A DNA stretch of 33,685 nucleotides from a bacterium (GTDB taxonomy: Bacteria; Patescibacteriota; Saccharimonadia; Saccharimonadales; Saccharimonadaceae), in NCBI GenBank assembly GCA_021779755.1, contig JAJYAA010000003.1, positions 1 to 33,685 of the forward strand, in the 5' to 3' direction. The translations under genes were made by a program, and so were the position numbers. The notes beneath the pieces were generated by a model. The model made no database searches and was not told where the DNA came from. It worked only from the letters and a program-made list of their open reading frames with translations. Positions 1-7,454 of the stretch are shown here, piece by piece; positions within the stretch are counted from its first letter, which is position 1, and every line of letters begins with the position of its first letter.

Positions 1-132
1 GGCACTACTATTTATACCTTTGGAGCACATAACGGTAGCTTGCCACAGCCCGATCAGGTCGGACCGACTTCTATGCAGTATCAGTCTAGTTTTACGTTCC
101 TCCATTACGTCGGGAATGGGTCAGCGCAATGA
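1..132 (+). CDS. C-terminal fragment of a protein truncated by the left window edge (...GTTIYTFGAHNGSLPQPDQVGPTSMQYQSSFTFLHYVGNGSAQ*)
   Basis: Frame +1 is open from base 1 to TGA at 130-132; followed by a short gap and then an RBS-preceded ORF. Confidence 0.5.
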   Translation, partial: GTTIYTFGAHNGSLPQPDQVGPTSMQYQSSFTFLHYVGNGSAQ

Positions 133-166
133 GTGTACATAACACAGTAGAGGAGAATAACAGGGG

Positions 167-595
167 ATGATAATAAAACGATCAATTAGGATAGGCCTCC
201 TCCTTTTAGTGCCTCTGGTTGCGCTTTGGGTAGCTCGCTTGCTCATCACAGGAGGAGTGAACCCCATCACACTTCAATCGGCTGATCCGGTGGCGGGTAG
301 GATATCTCAAGCACTCACAAGCACTAGTCAGGTGAGTTTACCGGTTGCAGGGAAGGATTACAGGATACAAAACACGAACTACTTTGATACTAAAACGTGG
401 GCAGTTGTGGTAATCAAGGGCATCAATAACACCATTACAGATGGCTTGTTTGTACTTACAGAGGTTAATGGAACATACAACGTAGTACTTGGGCCGGGTA
501 CATCCTTTCCGCGAAGCGCTACCCTAGCCATGCCAACAGACGTACAGCAATATTTATATAATGGAGGGTATTTATATGATACCGTCACGCAGTAA
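167..595 (+). CDS. Hypothetical membrane-anchored/secreted protein with N-terminal hydrophobic segment
   Basis: 142-aa ORF; AGGAG/GGGG upstream of ATG; N-terminus IGLLLLVPLVALWVARLL looks like a TM or signal anchor. Confidence 0.7.
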   Translation: MIIKRSIRIGLLLLVPLVALWVARLLITGGVNPITLQSADPVAGRISQALTSTSQVSLPVAGKDYRIQNTNYFDTKTWAVVVIKGINNTITDGLFVLTEVNGTYNVVLGPGTSFPRSATLAMPTDVQQYLYNGGYLYDTVTQ

Positions 596-1259
596 ACGAC
601 TATTATCGGTTTTTATACCAATAGCATATCTGCTATTGGTTGTATCCCTGGTGTTTTCTGTCTTGCAGGCTCTTACTATTAGACGAACAACTGGCATACT
701 TGAGGTAAAAACCTCTGACAACACATCGGCTATAACGATAAGTGCAAACAATACACAGGCCGCCTCGCTTGGCACGGGCAGCGCAAGAGTACGATTAAAA
801 CCGGGCAATTACTATGTTATGGCGCAAACAAATGGACTACGGGCAGCCCAAACCGTTACCATATCCCTCCACCAAACCACCAAAATTACTCTACAATTGG
901 CAAGCATCACACCAGTGCTACCATCACCAGCCTCAATTACCTTCGTAAATACCGCGGCGTTACTTAATAATGGGCTCAGCTCGACTCAAGTCACAAATCT
1001 TAAACAACTTTTTTTCACCTACGCACCGTCGGCAAAAATCATCTCAATCAACATACCAAGCATCGAGCCTGGTGCGCGTGACCCCAGCAGCGCCACCTTG
1101 TGGTTTAGTCTAACCTTTACTGGCAGTATTGATGAGTCACCATATAATGCAACCGTCGAGTATAGCGGGCTTGATACAACGAAACTCACCCTTACAAATC
1201 CCGCCTCTGGCGCAGTGCTATTCTCTGGACAATTACCAGCGGTACCGACTACAGATTAG
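576..1259 (+). CDS. Hypothetical membrane-anchored protein with PEGA-like beta region
   Basis: ORF 561-1259; the ATG at 576 has GGAGG (563-567) at good spacing, so it is preferred over 561. N-terminal TM, then GILEVKTSD...VRLKPGNYYVMAQTNGLRAAQTVTISL, which resembles PEGA domains. Confidence 0.65.
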   Translation: MIPSRSKRLLSVFIPIAYLLLVVSLVFSVLQALTIRRTTGILEVKTSDNTSAITISANNTQAASLGTGSARVRLKPGNYYVMAQTNGLRAAQTVTISLHQTTKITLQLASITPVLPSPASITFVNTAALLNNGLSSTQVTNLKQLFFTYAPSAKIISINIPSIEPGARDPSSATLWFSLTFTGSIDESPYNATVEYSGLDTTKLTLTNPASGAVLFSGQLPAVPTTD

Positions 1260-2314
1260 GCATCTCCGAGTGGGATGATGGTACTATCAGTGAAGTGTTT
1301 GGCCGCAATATCCGCATCGGTGGTAGTAAGGAAAGTCTGATAACGCTGCAGATAGGCCGTCAAAGACCTGCGACGAGCACCGTCAAGCTCACTAAAGACA
1401 TCGTCAAGTAGTAGGATGGGTTGCTGGCCAGTAGCATCTTCTAGTTTTTGTAACTCTAGTATTTTTAGCGCAAGCACAGTCGTACGGGTTTCACCCCTGG
1501 ATGCGACGAGCGCAGCAGGATGGTCATCAAAAAGCACCGTCATGTCCTCTCGGTGGGGCCCATAACTCGTAAAACCACGCAGCACATCTTCGTGTCGTGT
1601 CATTTCCAGGGTGTGGAGGAGATTTGTTTCGTACGATTCGCTATCGAAGCGGCTTTGGTACCGTATCGTTACTCTTGTGGGGCTTTTGGAAATTTTTGCA
1701 TACAGATCCGTAAGTGGTAATGATAGGGAAGCAACTAATTCATTGCGGGCTCGACTAATAATCGCGCCAAGCTCACTCAGGCGAACATCCCACGGGAAAA
1801 AATCTTGGCTTTCGGCGACTTTATACCTCTTGAGAAGCGCGTTTCTTTGTGCGAGCACCCTTCGATAGTCGCGACGTGTTTTGGCGTACACTGGTTTGGT
1901 TTGTTCAAGCAGGTCATCGAGATATGATCGTCGACCTTCTGGGGAACCCTGGAGAAGCTGGAGGTGATTGGGCTCAAATAATACCGCTGGTTGAAGTTGA
2001 GCAGCCGGAATATGTCGATATTCCTTACCTGCAATGCTATACGTTTTCTGAAGTTGTGGTTTGTACTGCAACTTGAGGGTACGAGTCTCACCGTTTTCGT
2101 CATGTGACTCAAGTCGCAGCCATTCTTTTGTGAACTGCAATAATTCACTATCTGGGACGCGGTAGGATCCTGCCCGCGCCAACACAAGGAGTGCTTCCAG
2201 TAGATTTGTCTTTCCGCATCCATTTGGACCAACAATGATATTTACCCCTGTGCCAAACTCATACAGGGCGTCCGTGTACGACCGAAATTGCTGAAGGTGT
2301 ATGTCAGAAACCAT
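1256..2314 (-). CDS. recF: DNA replication/repair protein RecF
   Basis: N-terminal HLQQFRSYTDA and Walker A GPNGCGKTNLLEAL; Walker B-type ILLLDDVFSELD; follows dnaN. Confidence 0.93.
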   Translation of the reverse strand: MVSDIHLQQFRSYTDALYEFGTGVNIIVGPNGCGKTNLLEALLVLARAGSYRVPDSELLQFTKEWLRLESHDENGETRTLKLQYKPQLQKTYSIAGKEYRHIPAAQLQPAVLFEPNHLQLLQGSPEGRRSYLDDLLEQTKPVYAKTRRDYRRVLAQRNALLKRYKVAESQDFFPWDVRLSELGAIISRARNELVASLSLPLTDLYAKISKSPTRVTIRYQSRFDSESYETNLLHTLEMTRHEDVLRGFTSYGPHREDMTVLFDDHPAALVASRGETRTTVLALKILELQKLEDATGQQPILLLDDVFSELDGARRRSLTAYLQRYQTFLTTTDADIAAKHFTDSTIIPLGDA

Positions 2315-2346
2315 AGGCTTCGTATAAGTATACCGTAGTAGAGAGC

Positions 2347-3438
2347 CTAACTCTTAAGTGGCATAATGAGATGGAGGTAGTCTTCTTGGTCAGGATCAGA
2401 CAGAAGAACCGGCTCAACTTTGCCATTAAATCTAATTTGCACATTCTTACCGTCCATAACCTGCAGGGCATCAAGGAGGTAGCGTGAATTGAGGGTAACT
2501 TCTCCACCACCAACCACAGTAGCGGTAGCGGACGCATCATTTTCTCCTACCTGTGAGGCAACTGCCCGAATCCACACACTTTCACTGGCAGCATCTGCGC
2601 TTAGTACGACACTTCCGGCACTTTCGCGAGCAAACAAACTCGCAACCTTCGTTATATTTGTAAAGTCCGCTTTTGTCAGATTAGCTGATGTTTCAAAAGA
2701 CTGGGGGATAAGTTTTCGATAGTCGGGATAGTTTCCGTCAATAAGTCGGGCAACTAACTCTACTTCACCAGCCCGAAAGAGTACTTGCTGCTCATCACAC
2801 ACCACCTCAGTTTCACCATTGTGGTCAGCAATAATCCGAAGTGTATCGTGTAGAGCCGTCGCAGGAATGAGAAGCCGAATAGTTTTATCCGTCTTCATGA
2901 GTCTGCGCTCGGCTAGGCGGTAACTGTCCGTGCTCGCTGCATAGAGTGACCCGTCGATCGTATGAAATAGCACTCCCGTTAGAACAGGACGACTCTCGTC
3001 ATTTGAGGCAGCCAAGATAACTTGTTGGAGCCCCTCTTTAAGTGCAGTAGTCTCAATCTGCCACCGTATACCATTCTCTATTGTCGGCATAACAGGGAAC
3101 TCTTCTGCACTGACGCCGTTTATGACTGACTTGTAGTGGTTCGTTTGTACCTTGAGGCGCATATCATTCTGCTCAAGTTCTATCACCCCACTTGGTAAGC
3201 TTGCTATAAGGTCCTGAAACAAACGGGCAGGCACTGTAAGTGAGCCTGGTTTTTGAACCTGTGCACCAACGTAGCAAGAAATAGCGATATCAAGGTTCGT
3301 GGCAGCAAGTCGTAATCTATTCTCCTCAACACTGAGTAGTACGTTCGCGAGAACGGGAAGGGTACCCCGTGAGCTCGCTACTCTCGATACGTAGTTAAGT
3401 GCCTTTGCGAGATTTTCTTGGGTTACTTTAAGTTTCAT
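2347..3438 (-). CDS. dnaN: DNA polymerase III beta subunit (sliding clamp)
   Basis: MKLKVTQENLAKALNYVSRVASSRGTLPVLANVLL...; C-terminal HLIMPLKS; between dnaA and recF; AGGAGG RBS. Confidence 0.95.
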   Translation of the reverse strand: MKLKVTQENLAKALNYVSRVASSRGTLPVLANVLLSVEENRLRLAATNLDIAISCYVGAQVQKPGSLTVPARLFQDLIASLPSGVIELEQNDMRLKVQTNHYKSVINGVSAEEFPVMPTIENGIRWQIETTALKEGLQQVILAASNDESRPVLTGVLFHTIDGSLYAASTDSYRLAERRLMKTDKTIRLLIPATALHDTLRIIADHNGETEVVCDEQQVLFRAGEVELVARLIDGNYPDYRKLIPQSFETSANLTKADFTNITKVASLFARESAGSVVLSADAASESVWIRAVASQVGENDASATATVVGGGEVTLNSRYLLDALQVMDGKNVQIRFNGKVEPVLLSDPDQEDYLHLIMPLKS

Positions 3439-3738
3439 GCTGCCTCCTGGTTACCCACTGCCTTAATTATAAATGTATTCTTTTTTCCAAATAGGGTGTA
3501 GTTATAGGTGCTGTGGATAGTGTGGAAAAGCGACACAATAACAGGGGTGAGATAGTACTTAAAGAAGAGGAAAACTGAGTATAAAAAGTGTGCAAAGCTA
3601 GTAGTAAAAGTGGTGTAGCCATACACAGCCCTAACCTCACCCCAGCTCACTAGGTGGATAAATAAGTCAAAACGCACCGTTCGTCCACTGGTTTTTGCAC
3701 AACCAAACCACAGGTTCGTAGAGGAGGTTTGGGTTACT
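3439..3738. promoter_or_regulatory. dnaA-dnaN intergenic region with DnaA-box-like sites
   Basis: TGTGGATAG 3512-3520 directly followed by TGTGGAAAA 3521-3529; GGTGGATAA 3653-3661; minus-strand TATACT (plus AGTATA 3578-3583) is a possible dnaN -10. Confidence 0.5.
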
Positions 3739-5130
3739 TTACGCATAGAGATGTTCCTTTATTTCATTGACGGCCGCTCGAATCGTCGGGTTGAGGTTGA
3801 ACTCTTTTTCTATCTTATCAACTGAATGAATGGCGGTGGTGTGGTCTTTTCGTCCCAACTCATGCGCAATCTTAGGAAAACTGAGATGTAATTCACTACG
3901 CAGCAAGTACATGGCAACTTGGCGTGGAACAACGATATCTTTATCTCTTTTGGCGCCTAAAATGTCGTCGAGCTCAATTTGGTAGTACTTGGCACAGCGT
4001 TCAATAATTTGATGGGCGCTGAGATGTTTTGGTCGTGCGGCTCGTCCGCCTAGCAGTCCGGTTACAATGGCGAGGTTTGGTTCAAGGCCACGCATTTCAC
4101 AAAATGCCAGCAGCTGATTAAGGGCTCCTTCAAGTTCACGAATATTTGTCTGAAACTGGGTTGACAGAAAATCAACCACATCGGAAGGCAAATTAATCTG
4201 CTTGACGGCCGCCTTGTTTTGAATAATTGCGCAGCGCGTTTCAAAGTCCGGGTTTTGCATATCAATGCTCATGCCCCAAACGAATCGACTCCTTAGGCGC
4301 TCCTCGAGGGTTGGAATCTCTCGGGGCGGCTTATCACTACTGATGATAATTTGGTGATTGGCCTGGTGGAGCGCGTTAAATGTGTGGAAGAATTCTTCTT
4401 GGATTTTTTCTTTTCCGGCGAAGAACTGTACGTCGTCTACGATAAGGACATCGGCGCTTCGGTAGTAATCAGCAAAGTCAGTGTTTTTTTTGAAGCGAAG
4501 CGCATCAACAAACTCTTGCACAAACTGCTCACTAGAAATATAGACGACGCGTGCTTGTGGGTTCCGTGATACTACTGCATTACCGACGGCCTGGATAAGA
4601 TGGGTTTTACCAATACCAACTCCACCGTACAGGAAGAGTGGATTATATTTTGTGCCAACCTCGTTCGCCACGGCCTGGCAGGCAGCATATGCCAGCTCAT
4701 TTCCCGAACCGACCACGAAATTGTCGAACGTATAACGTTCGTTTATGCCCTGACGATATGTATGAGCAAGAGAGCTAGCGTTTTTTGGTCTTTCGGACGA
4801 TAGCATTTGAGGGACATGTTGAGTCGCGATAGACTCTACCTGTAGTTCGGCCTTTTCATCAATCTCGGCGCGCGAAACGGATTGTATTTTGAAATCAATT
4901 GAGTCGATCGATACACCGTTCTTTTGAATCGTGTCGAGGATGAGCTGGTTGTATTTACGCTCGAGTTGCTGTTTTATAAATACATTCGGTACCCCGATAA
5001 CGATATGGTCGCCAACTCTATCAATAAGGTGCGTATTCTTAAACCACGTGAGGTAGTTGGCGCGAGATAAACTAATCTCAATATCGCCAAGGACCGTTTG
5101 CCAAAGTTTGTCTTCCTGTACTGTATTCAC
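3739..5130 (-). CDS. dnaA: Chromosomal replication initiator protein DnaA
   Basis: Walker A GGVGIGKTHLIQAVGN, VLIVDDVQFFAGKE, C-terminal DHTTAIHSVDKIEKE. ORF extends to TTG at 5145, but the GTG at 5130 has GGAG about 9 nt upstream and is the more likely start. Confidence 0.95.
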   Translation of the reverse strand: MNTVQEDKLWQTVLGDIEISLSRANYLTWFKNTHLIDRVGDHIVIGVPNVFIKQQLERKYNQLILDTIQKNGVSIDSIDFKIQSVSRAEIDEKAELQVESIATQHVPQMLSSERPKNASSLAHTYRQGINERYTFDNFVVGSGNELAYAACQAVANEVGTKYNPLFLYGGVGIGKTHLIQAVGNAVVSRNPQARVVYISSEQFVQEFVDALRFKKNTDFADYYRSADVLIVDDVQFFAGKEKIQEEFFHTFNALHQANHQIIISSDKPPREIPTLEERLRSRFVWGMSIDMQNPDFETRCAIIQNKAAVKQINLPSDVVDFLSTQFQTNIRELEGALNQLLAFCEMRGLEPNLAIVTGLLGGRAARPKHLSAHQIIERCAKYYQIELDDILGAKRDKDIVVPRQVAMYLLRSELHLSFPKIAHELGRKDHTTAIHSVDKIEKEFNLNPTIRAAVNEIKEHLYA

Positions 5131-5145
5131 CGTGTTACGCTCCAA

Positions 5146-5406
5146 ATCTGTGTATAACTATACCGCACCTCAGAAGGAGTTTTCCACAATAATATCTACA
5201 ACCTTTTCGAGGTGTAAAAAGGAGCAACAACGGATAAGAGTTATCCACATGCAATAATTATCTCTAGAGACCTGTGGAAAACTATCGTAAAAAGGGGAAA
5301 ACTTTGTTACACTATTATCTACTACAAAACGCAATGTACACCATAGGCGGACCAAACGGTGTCCGTGTGGTATACTTTAGGCAAGAAATTAAGAGGTAGA
5401 ATAAGC
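5146..5406. promoter_or_regulatory. Probable oriC segment with DnaA-box-like 9-mers (also divergent dnaA/rpmH promoter region)
   Basis: TTATCCACA at 5241-5249 (perfect consensus), TTTTCCACA at 5180-5188, TGTGGAAAA at 5273-5281, TGTGTATAA at 5149-5157; lies between dnaA and rpmH. Confidence 0.75.
5368..5376 (+). promoter_or_regulatory. Putative extended -10 (TGGTATACT) for rpmH
   Basis: TGn-TATACT 31 bp upstream of the rpmH ATG. Confidence 0.5.
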
Positions 5407-5544
5407 ATGCCAAAACGAACGTATCAACCAAAAAAACGCCATCGCGCTCACGAGCACGGTTTTATGAAGCGCATGGCGAGCCATGCTGGAAGACTCGTCC
5501 TGAACCGCCGTCGAAATAAGGGCCGCGCTCGGCTCACGCACTAG
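5407..5544 (+). CDS. rpmH: 50S ribosomal protein L34
   Basis: [48 protein letters not shown] at 5407 replaces the longer ORF start at 5359. Confidence 0.97.
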   Translation: MPKRTYQPKKRHRAHEHGFMKRMASHAGRLVLNRRRNKGRARLTH

Positions 5545-5574
5545 CCAGCTGTCGCGCTAATCGAGAGGAGCCGT

Positions 5575-5961
5575 ATGTTTGCTAAGCGCAACCGCTTTCA
5601 TGGAACTGCTGCCCTCCGCTGGGTGTATAAGGGAGGACAGCAAGCGCGTGGTCGGCATATGGCCATTCGTGTACGCACTCAACAGAACCAAGCAACCCGC
5701 GTGGCGGTAGTAGTGAGCCGCAAGGTTAGTAAGTCCGCAGTGGTGCGTAATCGGATCCGACGCCGCCTGTATGAAGTTATTCGTACAAGACTCATCACCG
5801 AGTCAGCCGGGTTGGCCATTGTCATCACGGTATATGATGAAGCACTGCAGACAGTAGCAGCGAATGAATTATATAAAGAAGTGGAATATTTGTTGTCAAA
5901 AGCACGCACCATGAGCCTACAGCCCAGAGAGCGTGCTATAGTGAAAAGAGAAAGGGAATAA
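5575..5961 (+). CDS. rnpA: Ribonuclease P protein component
   Basis: Basic protein with the motif VVVSRKVSKSAVVRNRIRRRLYEVIR; rpmH-rnpA-yidC order. Confidence 0.93.
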   Translation: MFAKRNRFHGTAALRWVYKGGQQARGRHMAIRVRTQQNQATRVAVVVSRKVSKSAVVRNRIRRRLYEVIRTRLITESAGLAIVITVYDEALQTVAANELYKEVEYLLSKARTMSLQPRERAIVKRERE

Positions 5962-6918
5962 ATGTTTACAACCTTCGTTGTTCAACCAATATTCAACCTA
6001 CTAGTTCTTATCTATGCACTTATACCGGGGCATAACTTTGGGCTGGCAATTATTCTTTTTACCGTCGTCGTTCGCTTACTTATGTGGCCGATTGTCAAAA
6101 AGCAGCTCCGCCAAACCAAAATCACTCGTCAGCTTCAACCAGAACTCAAGCGTATCAAGAAAGAGGCGGCTGGCGATCGGGCGAAAGAGTCGCAGATGAT
6201 GATGGAGCTCTATAAGGAGCGTGGTGTTAACCCCTTCGGTACATTGCCGGTCTTGATTATACAAATGATTGTCCTCATCGGTTTGTACTCGGGGCTCATA
6301 AAAGTCATTCATGACCCACACCAGATTGTGCAGTTTGCCTACGCACCACTCCAACACCTAGGTTGGTTGCAAAATATCTCTGGCAATATCCACGCTTTCG
6401 ATAATTCCCTCTTTGGTTTTGTTGACCTCTCGCGGGCTGCCCTGAGCCCCAAGGGTGTGTATTGGCCTGCTCTCGTTCTGGTTCTTCTGAGCGCCCTCAC
6501 CCAGTTTGTTTCAAGCAAACAACTTATGCCGGTCGATAAAGATGCTCGTAAGCTACGACACATTCTGCGTGACGCTGGTGCTGGTAAGCAAGCCGACCAA
6601 GCCGAGATAAACGCAGCAATGGCGCGCAGTACCCAGTATATTTTGCCGGTTATGATCCTGCTTTTCACTATCAATATCGCCGCCGCCCTCAGCCTCTATT
6701 GGTTTATTGGTGGGCTAGTGGCCTATTTGCAGCAACGGGCAGCCCTTAAGGAAGAAACAGAAGATTTGGTAGCGGTTGCCGACAAACCCCGTACGGGTGA
6801 GCGTGGCAGTAAGATTACCCTTTCAAACATTCCTGAAGCCGAAGTTGTTACTCCTAAGACAATCTCCTCTAAACCCAAAACCAAAAAGGCCAAACAGAAC
6901 AAACGAAAAGGGAGGTAG
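5962..6918 (+). CDS. yidC: Membrane protein insertase YidC/OxaI family
   Basis: Multi-TM protein; FGLAIILFTVVVRLLMWPIVKKQLRQTKITRQLQPELKRIKKE; NPFGTLPVLIIQMIVLIGLY; basic C-terminus. Confidence 0.92.
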   Translation: MFTTFVVQPIFNLLVLIYALIPGHNFGLAIILFTVVVRLLMWPIVKKQLRQTKITRQLQPELKRIKKEAAGDRAKESQMMMELYKERGVNPFGTLPVLIIQMIVLIGLYSGLIKVIHDPHQIVQFAYAPLQHLGWLQNISGNIHAFDNSLFGFVDLSRAALSPKGVYWPALVLVLLSALTQFVSSKQLMPVDKDARKLRHILRDAGAGKQADQAEINAAMARSTQYILPVMILLFTINIAAALSLYWFIGGLVAYLQQRAALKEETEDLVAVADKPRTGERGSKITLSNIPEAEVVTPKTISSKPKTKKAKQNKRKGR

Positions 6919-6920
6919 AC

Positions 6921-7385
6921 ATGGACGAATCACTCGAAGACGCAATTCAATACGCAAAGAAGTACCTTGAAGATTTATTGTCATTCTTTGGTCTCAACAC
7001 CGATGTGCATGCCACGAGCGAAGAAGATGTTATAGAACTCAACATACCATCGACGCACCTGAACGGCTTCCTCATTGGGCAGCGCGGTGAGACGGTACGA
7101 GCTATCCAGTTTTTGGTAAGTACTGCCCTCAAGAATAAAGAGTTTGCTACTACTCGAGTAAATGTGGACGTTGCCGAGTATAAGAAGCAACGGGCTGAGC
7201 ATCTGGCCGAGACTGCCGAAGAATGGGTGAAGAAAGTCAAAGAAACAGGCGAGCCCTATGAGCTCAAGCCAATGAACGCGGCCGATCGTCGCACCGTCCA
7301 CAAGGTTGCCGCTGATGCTGGTTTAGCAAGTGAGTCGGCTGGTGAGGGCCGCGACCGCCATATTATCTTGCGCATTGCAGTGTAA
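6921..7385 (+). CDS. jag: RNA-binding protein Jag/KhpB (KH + R3H domains)
   Basis: KH GXXG-like IGQRGETVRAIQFLVSTALKN and R3H-type AADRRTVHKVAADA...DRHIILRI; immediately after yidC. Confidence 0.88.
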   Translation: MDESLEDAIQYAKKYLEDLLSFFGLNTDVHATSEEDVIELNIPSTHLNGFLIGQRGETVRAIQFLVSTALKNKEFATTRVNVDVAEYKKQRAEHLAETAEEWVKKVKETGEPYELKPMNAADRRTVHKVAADAGLASESAGEGRDRHIILRIAV

Positions 7386-7397
7386 ATAATACTAATA

Positions 7398-7426
7398 TTG
7401 TAAACTCAGCAATTATTCAGTATAAT
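7398..7426 (+). promoter_or_regulatory. Sigma70-type promoter TTGTAA-17-TATAAT
   Basis: -35 at 7398-7403, 17-bp spacer, -10 at 7421-7426; upstream of the SGNH gene. Confidence 0.65.
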
Positions 7427-7454
7427 GTACCCAATTTTATTGGAGTACGGTATT

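Noticed and set aside
1777-2235. 152-aa minus-strand ORF inside recF
   Set aside because: Alternative frame of a clear recF; no family resemblance, no separate RBS logic.
5348-5365. CGGAC-caaacggt-GTCCG inverted repeat upstream of rpmH
   Set aside because: Short stem with no further supporting context; could be an operator but cannot be distinguished from chance here.
6339-6674. 111-aa minus-strand ORF opposite yidC
   Set aside because: Antisense to a well-supported gene; Arg/Ser-rich composition typical of antisense frames.
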